In this document: positions 1 to 6,929 of the stretch, piece by piece | Layout of the letters: each line of letters opens with the position of its first letter | How positions within the stretch are numbered: the first letter of the stretch is position 1 | Assembly: GCA_964542315.1 (NCBI GenBank) | Contig: CAZIUA010000056.1 | Span: forward strand, 1 to 17,636 | Length of the DNA stretch: 17,636 nucleotides | Reading direction: 5' to 3' | DNA from: UBA11524 sp964542315 | GTDB taxonomy: Bacteria > Bacillota > Clostridia > Christensenellales > Aristaeellaceae | Translations under genes and position numbers: made by a program | Notes under the pieces: model-generated | Seen by the model: only the letters and a program-made list of their open reading frames with translations | Databases searched by the model: none | What the model was told of the DNA's origin: nothing

Positions 1-1027
1 GTATATGCTCTGCGGTCTGCAGGGCGCCGGTAAAACCACCATGGCCGCCAAGCTGGCTGGATGGCTGACCAAGCAGGGCAAGAAGCCCATGCTGGCCGCC
101 TGCGATATCTATCGTCCCGCTGCTATCAAGCAGCTGCAGGTGGTCGGCGAGCAGGTCAAGGTGCCGGTGTATGAGCATGGCACGCAGGATCCCGTCAAGA
201 CCGCGCAGGAAGCTGTCGAGCGCGCCCGTTATCTGGGCCGCGATGTGCTGATCATCGATACCGCAGGCCGCCTGCAGATCGACGAAGCGCTGATGGACGA
301 ACTGGTGCGCATCAAGAGCGCCATCCAGCCCCAGGAGATCCTGCTGGTTGTGGACGCCATGATCGGTCAGGAATCCGTCAACGTCGCCAAGGCCTTCAAC
401 GAAAAGCTGGAGATCGACGGCGTCATCCTCACCAAGCTGGACGGCGATACCCGCGGCGGTGCGGCGCTGTCCGTGCGCGCGGTGACCGGCAAGCCCATCA
501 AGTTCGCCGGTATCGGCGAAAAGCTGACCGAGATCGAACCCTTCCACCCCGACCGCATGGCCAGCCGTATCCTCGGCATGGGCGACGTGCTCACCCTCAT
601 TGACAAGGCCCAGGAGGTCTTCAATGAGGATGACGCCGATAAGCTCGCCAAGAAGGCGCGCACTGCTGATCTGACCCTGGAGGACTTCCTGGAGCAGATG
701 CAGTCGATGAAGAAGATGGGCGGCATCAAGTCCATGCTTGAGATGATCCCCGGCCTGAGCGGCAAGGACATCGATGTGGACGAAGGCGCGATGAAGAAGC
801 CCGAGGCCATCATCCGCTCCATGACGCCCAAGGAGCGCCGCAATCCCAGCGTCCTCAACGCCAGCCGCCGCAAGCGCATCGCCGCCGGCTCCGGCACCAG
901 CGTGCAGGATGTCAACCAGCTCATCCGCCAGTTCGAGCAGGCCAAGGACATGATGAAACGCATGACCAGCCAGATGAAGGGCGGCCGCGGACAGCGCATG
1001 ATGCGCCGCTTCCCCGGGATGAAGTAA
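1..1027 (+). CDS. ffh: Signal recognition particle GTPase Ffh (5' end outside window)
   Basis: Protein subunit of the signal recognition particle. It binds signal sequences of nascent membrane proteins with 4.5S/scRNA and docks to FtsY using GTP. The reading frame is open from base 2, so the first in-frame ATG at 5 is internal and the N-terminal NG part lies upstream of the window. Visible motifs, numbered from that ATG, are the P-loop GLQGAGKTT (4-12), the G3 motif DTAGR (about 85-89) and the G4 region TKLDGDTRGG (about 142-151). The methionine-rich M domain follows, with the RNA-binding stretch RRNPSVLNASRRKRIAAGSG and a basic C-terminus ending RRFPGMK. It heads the usual Firmicutes ffh-rpsP-khpA-rimM-trmD order. 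Nothing suggests damage. Identification is secure; only the missing start is uncertain. Confidence 0.97.
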   Translation, partial: YMLCGLQGAGKTTMAAKLAGWLTKQGKKPMLAACDIYRPAAIKQLQVVGEQVKVPVYEHGTQDPVKTAQEAVERARYLGRDVLIIDTAGRLQIDEALMDELVRIKSAIQPQEILLVVDAMIGQESVNVAKAFNEKLEIDGVILTKLDGDTRGGAALSVRAVTGKPIKFAGIGEKLTEIEPFHPDRMASRILGMGDVLTLIDKAQEVFNEDDADKLAKKARTADLTLEDFLEQMQSMKKMGGIKSMLEMIPGLSGKDIDVDEGAMKKPEAIIRSMTPKERRNPSVLNASRRKRIAAGSGTSVQDVNQLIRQFEQAKDMMKRMTSQMKGGRGQRMMRRFPGMK

Positions 1028-1041
1028 GGCCGAAGGGCCGC

Positions 1042-1055
1042 GGGGCTGATGCCCC
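1042..1055 (+). other. Short GC hairpin after ffh
   Basis: GGGGC pairs with GCCCC around a TGAT loop. A second small GGCC/GGCC stem lies at 1028-1039. No T-run follows, so this is more likely an RNA-processing or stability hairpin than a terminator. The rest of the 113-nt gap to rpsP is AT-rich. It holds a TATGAT at 1091-1096 without a convincing -35, so an extra rpsP promoter is possible but not shown. Confidence 0.3.
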
Positions 1056-1140
1056 ATCAACAACGCGTGGTGTCATATAGCAAACAAGCGTATGATTTCC
1101 ATATAGATCAACTCACAAGATTTTGAGGAGGAACACAAAA

Positions 1141-1389
1141 ATGTCTGTTAAGATTCGCCTGAAGCGCATGGGTATGAAGAAGAAGCCTTTCTACCGCGTT
1201 GTCGTCGCTGACGTTGCCAGCCCCCGCGATGGCCGCTTCATCGAGGAGATCGGCTACTACAACCCCATGACCCAGCCCGCTGAGATCAAGGTCGATGGCG
1301 AGCGTGCCAAGTACTGGATCGGCTGCGGCGCTCAGCCCACCGATACCGTCCGCATTCTGCTGAAGAAGACCGGCGTCATCGAGAAGTAA
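1141..1389 (+). CDS. rpsP: 30S ribosomal protein bS16
   Basis: Small-subunit ribosomal protein needed for assembly of the 5' domain of 16S rRNA. The 82-residue product has the family's normal length. It begins MSVKIRLKRMGMKKKPFYRV and continues with the characteristic VVVADVASPRDGRFIEEIGY segment. The frame extends upstream to an ATG at 1123, but GAGGAGG at 1125-1131 lies 9 nt before the ATG at 1141 and fixes the start there. It is 113 nt downstream of ffh and 93 nt upstream of khpA. A weak terminator-like hairpin directly after its stop codon could set rpsP expression above that of the genes behind it. Confidence 0.97.
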   Translation: MSVKIRLKRMGMKKKPFYRVVVADVASPRDGRFIEEIGYYNPMTQPAEIKVDGERAKYWIGCGAQPTDTVRILLKKTGVIEK

Positions 1390-1412
1390 GAGGGAGCGAT
1401 CCCCCTTCTTTT
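1388..1412 (+). terminator. Weak terminator or attenuator after rpsP
   Basis: AAG-A-GGGA pairs with TCCC-C-CTT across a GCGA loop (1396-1399), with one A-C mismatch, followed by CTTTT. The stem begins inside the rpsP stop codon. The short stem and four-T tail suggest partial read-through into khpA rather than full termination. Confidence 0.4.
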
Positions 1413-1482
1413 CGGCAAATGTGTCCGTATCGAAAAGATGCGGCGCTTTTGTTGATCGCCAGTCGGCAGAAAGGACACCCTC

Positions 1483-1719
1483 ATGCAAGAATTGCTCACT
1501 TTTGTGGCGAAGTCCCTGGTGGATCATCCCGACCAGGTCGTCGTCCGTGAGACGGAGGCCGAGGCCATCATCCTGGAGCTCAGCGTGGCTGACGAGGATA
1601 TGGGCAAGGTCATCGGCAAGCAGGGTCGCATCGCCAAGGCCATCCGCACGGTCATCAAGGCCGCGACGGCCAAGAACAGCAAGCCTGTTTACGTCGAGAT
1701 CGTCGAGGACGACAAGTAA
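1483..1719 (+). CDS. khpA: KH-domain RNA-binding protein KhpA (YlqC family)
   Basis: Small single-KH-domain RNA-binding protein. In other Firmicutes, KhpA pairs with KhpB/Jag and affects sRNA biology, cell elongation and division. The 78-residue product is essentially one KH fold. The nucleic-acid-binding loop is GKQG at 45-48 inside DMGKVIGKQGRIAKAI, the sequence characteristic of this family. An AAAGGA stretch lies upstream of the ATG at 1483. Its place between rpsP and rimM is the standard one. A strong hairpin terminator follows it, so khpA may be the last gene of the ffh-rpsP transcript under some conditions. Identity is very likely; its role in this organism is inferred from homologs. 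Confidence 0.93.
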   Translation: MQELLTFVAKSLVDHPDQVVVRETEAEAIILELSVADEDMGKVIGKQGRIAKAIRTVIKAATAKNSKPVYVEIVEDDK

Positions 1720-1736
1720 GCTGCATTCACATTTTA

Positions 1737-1773
1737 GGGGCGCGGGAAAGGTGATTTCCTGTGCCCCTTTTTT
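1737..1773 (+). terminator. Intrinsic terminator after khpA
   Basis: A 13-bp stem (1737-1749 with 1755-1767, two G-T wobbles) closes a GGTGA loop and is followed by six T residues (1768-1773). This is a canonical Rho-independent terminator. It lies inside what is normally one operon, so it either ends the upstream transcript or acts as an attenuator before rimM-trmD. Confidence 0.85.
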
Positions 1774-1925
1774 AGGAAAAATGCAGGGTGCATGTACAAA
1801 AGATCGTGACCTCCCCTAAAAGGATTAGTTTCGGTTCCATGCGAATTAGTAACATACCAACCCAATCGCAAAAAGGGTCAAGGGATGAAATCCCTTGCGC
1901 AGCCCCTGCAGAAGGAGATGTGAGA
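1774..1925 (+). other. 152-nt AT-richer leader before rimM, with hairpin
   Basis: This gap after the khpA terminator is noticeably more AT-rich than its surroundings and has no plausible gene. At 1879-1897 CAAGGGAT pairs perfectly with ATCCCTTG around a GAA loop, about 13 nt before the rimM ribosome binding site (GAAGGAG, 1911-1917). I find no convincing -35/-10 pair, though a promoter for rimM-trmD is expected here if the terminator is efficient. No known riboswitch or ribosomal-protein leader is recognised. Confidence 0.45.
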
Positions 1926-2447
1926 ATGATTGATTACCTGATGATCGGCGAGGTCCTCAAGCCCCAGGGCATCCGGGGCGAGGTCAAGATCAAGCCCTAC
2001 GCCGCGAACCATGATGACTTCCGCCGGTGGAAGACCCTCTATATCAAGCAGGGGGAGACCTATCAGCCCGTCAAGTGCAAGTGCAACCGCGTGCATGAGG
2101 GCTTCGTGTATGCCATGCTGGGCGATTGCGCCTCCATGGAGGACGCGGAACGCATGCGCGGCGTGCAGCTGTATGTGGATCGCCCCCATGCCAATCCGCT
2201 GGAGGAGGACGAGGTGTATATCTCCGACCTGATCGGCTGCGAGGGCGTGGATGAGCAGGGCGAATCCATCGGCGTTCTGCAGGATGTGCTCCAGCATGGC
2301 GTGGTGGATGTCTATGTCTTTGCCAAGCGCGGCAAGACGGTCATGGCGCCGGCGCTCAAGGCCGTTTTCCCCGTGGTGGATGTGGCGAATCAGCGCATCA
2401 GCGTCATCCGCGAGAAGCTGGATGAAGTCGCTGTCTGGGAGGAGTAA
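1926..2447 (+). CDS. rimM: 16S rRNA processing / 30S maturation factor RimM
   Basis: Assembly factor for the head of the 30S subunit; it binds ribosomal protein uS19. The 173-residue product has the usual length. The N-terminal RimM domain starts MIDYLMIGEVLKPQGIRGEV. The C-terminal PRC-barrel part contains DEVYISDLIGCEGVDEQGES. The open frame runs back to 1788, but that extension is non-coding leader. GAAGGAG at 1911-1917, 8 nt before the ATG at 1926, and family conservation set the start. Three bases separate its stop codon from trmD, so the two are co-transcribed and probably translationally coupled, as in most bacteria. Confidence 0.96.
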   Translation: MIDYLMIGEVLKPQGIRGEVKIKPYAANHDDFRRWKTLYIKQGETYQPVKCKCNRVHEGFVYAMLGDCASMEDAERMRGVQLYVDRPHANPLEEDEVYISDLIGCEGVDEQGESIGVLQDVLQHGVVDVYVFAKRGKTVMAPALKAVFPVVDVANQRISVIREKLDEVAVWEE

Positions 2448-2450
2448 GGG

Positions 2451-3170
2451 ATGAAGATCACCATCCTGACCATCTTTCCGGAGATGTTTGAGAGCGTGCT
2501 GAATTCGTCCATCCTCGGGCGCGCGAGAGAGCAGGGGCTGATCGAGGTGGAATGCGTCGATATCCGGCCTTTTTCGGATCGCAAGCACAAGAACACGGAT
2601 GATTACCCCTTTGGCGGCGGCGCGGGCATGGTGATGCTGGCTCAGCCCATCATGGATGCGATGAAAAGCGTCTGCGGGGAGAATTTCAGCGGAAGGCGCA
2701 TCTACATGGGCCCCCGCGGCACGACGTTGAGCACGGCCAAGGCACGCGAGCTGGCCAAGGAGGAGCATCTGGTGCTGCTCTGCGGACATTATGAGGGCGT
2801 GGATCAGCGGGCGCTGGATGCCTGCATCGATGAGGAGATCTCCATCGGGGATTATATCCTCACCGGCGGCGAACTGGCCGCGATGGTGCTGACGGACTGC
2901 GTGTCTCGCTTTATTCCCGGCGTGCTGGGGTCGGGGGAATCTGCTGAGGAGGAGAGCTTCTCCGACGGACTGCTGGAGTATCCGCAGTATACCCGTCCGC
3001 GTGAGCTGAATGGCATGGAGGTGCCGGAGATCCTCCTGTCGGGCGATCATGCGAAGATCAAAAAGTGGCGGCGGCAGGAGAGCCTCCGCGCGACAAAGCG
3101 CTTCCGCCCGGATCTGCTGGAAAAGGCCGAGTTGACCGACAAGGAAAAGAAATTGCTGGAGGAACTGTGA
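2451..3170 (+). CDS. trmD: tRNA (guanine-N1-)-methyltransferase TrmD
   Basis: SPOUT-class enzyme that uses S-adenosylmethionine to methylate G37 of tRNAs reading CNN codons, preventing +1 frameshifting. At 239 residues it is full length. Family motifs in order are MKITILTIFPEMF at the start, DDYPFGGGAGMVM (50-62), the trefoil-knot segments YMGPRGTTLS (85-94), LLCGHYEGVD (109-118) and ISIGDYILTGGE (130-141), then EESFSDGLLEYPQYTRP (167-183) with the catalytic-region Asp. The C-terminal tRNA-binding helices follow. Its TGA overlaps the ATG of the next gene by one base (TGATG), indicating translational coupling. rplS, the usual next gene, is absent. Confidence 0.97.
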   Translation: MKITILTIFPEMFESVLNSSILGRAREQGLIEVECVDIRPFSDRKHKNTDDYPFGGGAGMVMLAQPIMDAMKSVCGENFSGRRIYMGPRGTTLSTAKARELAKEEHLVLLCGHYEGVDQRALDACIDEEISIGDYILTGGELAAMVLTDCVSRFIPGVLGSGESAEEESFSDGLLEYPQYTRPRELNGMEVPEILLSGDHAKIKKWRRQESLRATKRFRPDLLEKAELTDKEKKLLEEL

Positions 3171-3535
3171 TGTTTTTGCGCAAGCTGTGCGTGGTGGTGC
3201 TTCCGCTGGTGATGACGATCCTGCTGTGCCTGGTGTTTCCGCTTCTGGACGGCATCCCCTTCTGGACGGAGGTGTTCAAGGGCGTGCTGCTGGGTGCGGC
3301 GCTGGCGCTGGTGCTGCCCCTTTGCGGCACAACGAAGAAGCGCGAGCCCTTTGCCGGGCTGCTGTGGGCGCCCTTCGTCACGCTGCTGGTGGTGGTGCTC
3401 AGCCAGTATCTGGCGGTCATCGGCATCAGTGTGCCGCTGATGGATATGTTTCGCACCGGCAGCGGCGAGGTCATCCTGGTGGAATGCGCCTTCGCGGGCT
3501 TCCTTGCGGTGCAATTGATCCGCACCCGCGCCTGA
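3170..3535 (+). CDS. Small four-helix membrane protein, unknown function
   Basis: I do not recognise a family. The 121-residue product is mostly hydrophobic, with probable membrane segments at about 5-26, 34-52, 62-84 and 100-117. A basic, hydrophilic TTKKREP loop lies at 54-60. The ATG at 3170 overlaps the trmD stop codon (TGATG), and GGAGG lies at 3158-3162, inside the end of trmD. An in-frame ATG at 3065 would place about 35 residues over trmD and has no such support. Coupling to trmD says it is made with the RNA-modification genes but does not give a function. It stands where rplS usually is, though it shows no ribosomal-protein features. Confidence 0.8.
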   Translation: MFLRKLCVVVLPLVMTILLCLVFPLLDGIPFWTEVFKGVLLGAALALVLPLCGTTKKREPFAGLLWAPFVTLLVVVLSQYLAVIGISVPLMDMFRTGSGEVILVECAFAGFLAVQLIRTRA

Positions 3536-3571
3536 CTGGGATGGTTTTCCACGTCTGATCCGTTATATGGG

Positions 3572-3589
3572 CAGGAGAGATTTCTCCTG
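3572..3589 (+). other. Hairpin ahead of the PepSY-like gene
   Basis: CAGGAGA pairs with TCTCCTG around a GATT loop. No T-run follows, so it is not a clear terminator. The upstream arm contains an AGGAG that the hairpin would mask, while the true site AAGGAGG (3598-3604) stays free. This may mark the boundary of the trmD transcript. Confidence 0.35.
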
Positions 3590-3597
3590 AATCCATG

Positions 3598-3604
3598 AAG
3601 GAGG
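3598..3604 (+). promoter_or_regulatory. Ribosome binding site that decides the next start
   Basis: AAGGAGG lies only 3 nt from the ATG at 3608 but 9 nt from the in-frame ATG at 3614. The second is the normal spacing, so 3614 is preferred as the start. Confidence 0.7.
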
Positions 3605-3613
3605 CGAATGAAA

Positions 3614-4309
3614 ATGAAAAAACTGATGATGCTGGCGTTGACGCTGATGCTGTGTGTGTTCTGCTGCGGGCAGGGGATGGCGGAATCCGCCTTGTTGCCG
3701 GTGAAGCTGCTGGAGCAGACCGAGGGCGGCATCACCATGGAGGAAGCCATGACCCTGGCGCAGCGCGCTGCAGGCAGTCTGCCGGCGCAGCATGCGGTCC
3801 GCGCGGAACTGGCGGAATTGTCGGATGGGCGTGCGGTTTGGATCGTCACGACCTTCGATACTGCCGGCCTGCAGACGGCCTACCTGGCGATGATGGATGC
3901 GACCACCGGCGATATGCTGGATACGGAAACGGCGGATGGCGGCTTCTTCGTGCAGACGTATCTGTCCTGGGAGGCACAGAAGGGGCCGCATGCGCTGTGG
4001 ACGCTGGAGGACAAGCAGCTCTACGACGCATTGTATGCGCTTTTGCCCAGCTACGGCCTGCCTGAGGCAGGGGATATGTCCGCCGAGGAGGCGTTGGCGA
4101 AGGCACTGAACGTGCTGGGGCTGAACACGGCGGATGGCTATTCCGTCGGCTATGGGTACATCATGGGTGGCGAAGGCTACAACGGCGTGTGGGAGATCAG
4201 CCTGGTCATCGACGGCGACCTGGATCACCAGGTGAATCTGGATGCCGTCACGGGTGAGGTCTACTATCTGGTACAGGATCAGCAGGAGCCGGATGGCGCC
4301 AACGGCTGA
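3614..4309 (+). CDS. Secreted protein with two PepSY-like modules
   Basis: The 231-residue product is exported: MKKLMMLALTLMLCVFCCGQGMA reads as a short basic N-terminus, a hydrophobic core and a cleavage region near residue 23. The mature part looks like a duplicated unit. Each half has a short helix of the type T/S-x-EEA-x3-A-x4-G (about 41-54 and 156-169) followed by a strand pair ending in a PepSY-like turn: VWIVTTF...MMDATTGDMLDTE (75-105) and VWEISLVID...NLDAVTGEVYYL (192-219). PepSY modules often occur in secreted or membrane-anchored proteins as inhibitors or sensors, but that role is inferred here. It is 14 nt upstream of hflX and shares its transcript. No membrane anchor or catalytic motif is visible. 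Confidence 0.8.
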   Translation: MKKLMMLALTLMLCVFCCGQGMAESALLPVKLLEQTEGGITMEEAMTLAQRAAGSLPAQHAVRAELAELSDGRAVWIVTTFDTAGLQTAYLAMMDATTGDMLDTETADGGFFVQTYLSWEAQKGPHALWTLEDKQLYDALYALLPSYGLPEAGDMSAEEALAKALNVLGLNTADGYSVGYGYIMGGEGYNGVWEISLVIDGDLDHQVNLDAVTGEVYYLVQDQQEPDGANG

Positions 4310-4323
4310 TGAAAGGAATCTGA

Positions 4324-6084
4324 ATGAAGCAAGAAGTACACGGCAATCTGACAGGCATTCGCGACAGCGTGATCGATGCGCTGGCGACCCTGTATAACTA
4401 CGAGGTGGAGGACGGCGATTTCCTCCCGCGGGAGCTGATGCAGTTCCTGGCGAAATTCACCGGCGCGCTCAACCGCGAGATCGCCGTATACATCACCCGC
4501 GACGGCGAGATCGTCGATGTGTCCGTCGGGACGGATCGCGATGTCGAGCTGCGCGACTACCGCCTGCGCCGCAATGCCCAGCGGCTTTCCTGCGTGCGAT
4601 GCGTGCATACCCATCCCAATGGGGATGGCCGCCTGTCCGATGTGGATCTGAGCGCGCTGCGTTCCTTCCGCTATGACGCGATGGTCGCCGTCGGCTGCCT
4701 CAAGGGCGAGCCGACCTTCGTGCAGGCCAGCTTCCTGGGCGAAAAGCAGAACATCCTCATGGATGAGCCCGTCCGCTGGTATCGCGTGCCGGATGCCGAA
4801 TGGAACCGTCAGATCGAGGAGAGCGACCGCATCGTCGGCTGGGAGGACGAGCAGAAGAATCCCCATGCCAGGGAGCGTGCCGTCCTTATGGGCATCGAGA
4901 GCGAGGAGAGCCTGCAGGAACTGGCGCGTCTGGCGGATACCGCCGGCGCCGAGGTCGTGGGCAGCTTCCTCCAGAAGAAGGATCGCCCGGATACGGCGCT
5001 GTTCATCGGACGCGGACGCGCGGATGAACTGACCCGACAGTGCCAAGCGCTGGAAGCGGATGTGTGCATCTTCGACGAGGAGCTGACCGGCATCCAGATG
5101 CGCAATCTGGAGGACATGCTGCATGTCAAGGTGGTCGACCGCACGACCCTCATCCTGGATATCTTTGCCCAGCGCGCCTCCAGTGCCGAGGGCAAATTGC
5201 AGGTCGAACTGGCACAGCTGCAGTATCAGTCCACGCGCCTGATCGGTCAGGGTCTGGTGCTGTCGCGTCTGGCGGGCGGCATCGGCACCCGTGGCCCGGG
5301 CGAATCCAAGCTGGAAATGAACCGCCGCCGCATCCGCGAGCGCATGACGGAACTGCGTCGCCGCCTGGAAACGGTGGAGAAGCAGCGTGAACTGCGCCGC
5401 AAAAGCCGCGAAAAGAATGAGATCCCCGTGGTGGCGCTGGTGGGTTACACCAATGCCGGCAAATCCACCCTCCTCAACCGCATGACGGGCAGTGACGTCT
5501 ATGTGCAGGATCAGCTTTTTGCTACGCTGGACGCGGTGTCCCGCCGCATCGAAACGGCGGAGCATACGCCCTTCCTGCTGGTGGACACGGTCGGTTTCAT
5601 CCGCAAGCTGCCCCATGCGCTGGTCAGTGCTTTCCGTTCCACGCTGGATGAAGCTGCGCTGGCGGATGTGCTGCTGATCGTCAACGATGGCGCGTCCAGC
5701 GAGATGTACAAGCAGCATGACACCGTGCTGGAGGTGCTCAGCGAGCTGGGTGCAACGGAGCAGCCGCGCATCGAGGTCATCAACAAATGCGATCTGGGTC
5801 AGGCGGAACCGACTTTCCCGGGCGCAGTGATGGTCTCCGCCAAAACCGGCGAGGGCCTTGACGAACTCCAGCGCCGCATCGCTGCGGAACTTCAAAAGGC
5901 GTATGCACCCGTGACCTTCGTGCTGCCCTTCAGCCAGTATGGGCTGGTCAGCCAGATCAGGCCCCTGGGCCGCGTGGTGAACGAGACCTACACGGATGAA
6001 GGCACCGAGCTGACGATCGTGATCGCCAATGCGGATCGCGACCGCCTGGTGGCGAAATACGGCAAGCAGATCATCAAGGCATAA
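4324..6084 (+). CDS. hflX: GTPase HflX, long form with N-terminal JAMM-like domain
   Basis: Ribosome-associated GTPase; in other bacteria HflX splits stalled 70S ribosomes after heat or antibiotic stress. At 586 residues it is well above the typical 360-430. The HflX core runs from about 183: nucleotide-binding domain with FIGRGRADEL (227-236), the glycine-rich GGIGTRGPGESKLE (318-331), then the G domain with P-loop GYTNAGKS (374-381), DTVG (421-424), NKCD (487-490) and SAK (505-507). The first 180 residues form an extra domain with HTHPNGDGRLSDVD (95-108). This matches the JAMM/MPN+ pattern HxHx7SxxD with H95, H97, S105 and D108, and E52 is a candidate for the upstream Glu. AAAGGA lies at 4312-4317. 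It is co-transcribed with the PepSY-like gene and followed by a strong terminator. Long clostridial HflX forms exist to my knowledge; the extra domain's activity is unproven. Confidence 0.95.
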   Translation: MKQEVHGNLTGIRDSVIDALATLYNYEVEDGDFLPRELMQFLAKFTGALNREIAVYITRDGEIVDVSVGTDRDVELRDYRLRRNAQRLSCVRCVHTHPNGDGRLSDVDLSALRSFRYDAMVAVGCLKGEPTFVQASFLGEKQNILMDEPVRWYRVPDAEWNRQIEESDRIVGWEDEQKNPHARERAVLMGIESEESLQELARLADTAGAEVVGSFLQKKDRPDTALFIGRGRADELTRQCQALEADVCIFDEELTGIQMRNLEDMLHVKVVDRTTLILDIFAQRASSAEGKLQVELAQLQYQSTRLIGQGLVLSRLAGGIGTRGPGESKLEMNRRRIRERMTELRRRLETVEKQRELRRKSREKNEIPVVALVGYTNAGKSTLLNRMTGSDVYVQDQLFATLDAVSRRIETAEHTPFLLVDTVGFIRKLPHALVSAFRSTLDEAALADVLLIVNDGASSEMYKQHDTVLEVLSELGATEQPRIEVINKCDLGQAEPTFPGAVMVSAKTGEGLDELQRRIAAELQKAYAPVTFVLPFSQYGLVSQIRPLGRVVNETYTDEGTELTIVIANADRDRLVAKYGKQIIKA

Positions 6085-6085
6085 G

Positions 6086-6120
6086 AAATGCGTCAGGACA
6101 TTGCGTCCTGACGCATTTTG
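6086..6120 (+). terminator. Terminator after hflX
   Basis: A perfect 14-bp stem (6086-6099 with 6105-6118) around an ATTGC loop, whose 3' arm ends in a TTTT run. It begins two bases after the hflX stop codon. It also lies downstream of the convergent gene ending at 6159, where it may work in reverse less efficiently because only a short T-run follows. Confidence 0.85.
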
Positions 6121-6158
6121 TGTGTGATCGAAATGGTGTAAGGGGCGGAGGAGGCGCC

Positions 6159-6902
6159 TCACCAGTCCTCCATTGCGGCGGAATCCGGTTCCGGCGTGGG
6201 GGTGGCGAAGATCTCCAGGTGGTTGAAGTTATCCTGCGCGAAGAAGCCGCTCAGCTCGTCCTCGCCTTCACCGGTGCTGGGGGCAGGGGTGGCTTCTGCG
6301 GTCACGAGGGACGCATCGCCGCTGCCAGCACGGGCGAAGATGAGCGTCATCTGCAGCCAGGAGCGCCCGTCGCCATACTGGTTGGGGTAGTAGGCGAAAT
6401 ACGACCGCGGCTGACTGCCCTGAAGGTCGATGACCGACTCCTCGAAGGAGTGGGTCATGTGGCTCGTCGGGTCAGCGAGGGCGGAGGCCTGATCCTTGCG
6501 CATCACATCGGCGTATTTGGCCGTGAGCGTGCGCGCGTCCTCCAGGGGGATCGTGGCGGGGGAGGTCGCATGCAGGCAGGCCGCAGCGACCTGCTCGAAG
6601 CGATCCGCATCGCAGAGGCGCAGCGTCAGCGAGTGCAGCGAATCATCGCCCAGAAGGAAGTACATCTCGACATTTTCCGGGGAATCCGCACCGTCCATGC
6701 CCAGGCTCGCAAAGCCGGAATACATCTCGTACTGCATGTCGATCGTGCCCGAACCCATCTGGGTCAGGGTGAGATTGACTGTCTCCACATAATTCCGCAG
6801 GGCGGCCTGACCGCCGGTGAGGGGGGATGGCCAGGCGATCTCGGCACAGGCCAGGGACAGAAGCAAAACCAGCGCCAGCAGCACCGCTGTGGCTTTTTTC
6901 AT
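6159..6902 (-). CDS. Secreted protein of unknown function
   Basis: I recognise no family. The 247-residue product begins MKKATAVLLALVLLLSLACA, a typical signal peptide with an ACA|E type cleavage site near residue 20. The cysteine context (SLAC) is a poor lipobox, so a lipoprotein is less likely. The mature part is acidic and mixed alpha/beta with no membrane helix. Its C-terminal third holds low-complexity linkers (EATPAPSTGEG, FATPTPEPD) typical of surface proteins of Clostridia. An in-frame ATG at 6917 overlaps the ribosome binding site GAGGTG (6910-6915, minus strand), which lies 7 nt before the ATG at 6902, so 6902 is chosen. It is second in an operon, 27 nt after the cytidylate-kinase-like gene. 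Confidence 0.75.
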   Translation of the reverse strand: MKKATAVLLALVLLLSLACAEIAWPSPLTGGQAALRNYVETVNLTLTQMGSGTIDMQYEMYSGFASLGMDGADSPENVEMYFLLGDDSLHSLTLRLCDADRFEQVAAACLHATSPATIPLEDARTLTAKYADVMRKDQASALADPTSHMTHSFEESVIDLQGSQPRSYFAYYPNQYGDGRSWLQMTLIFARAGSGDASLVTAEATPAPSTGEGEDELSGFFAQDNFNHLEIFATPTPEPDSAAMEDW

Positions 6903-6929
6903 CAAGGGACACCTCATTTCAGGGGGGGA

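Noticed and set aside
3065..3169. N-terminal extension of the membrane protein after trmD
   Set aside because: The extension lies wholly inside trmD in another frame. The ATG at 3170 has GGAGG and a TGATG overlap.
4279..6162. 627-codon minus-strand open frame opposite hflX
   Set aside because: hflX on the plus strand has all GTPase motifs. The antisense frame is open because of GC-rich codon third positions and gives a His/Gln/Leu-rich product without domains.
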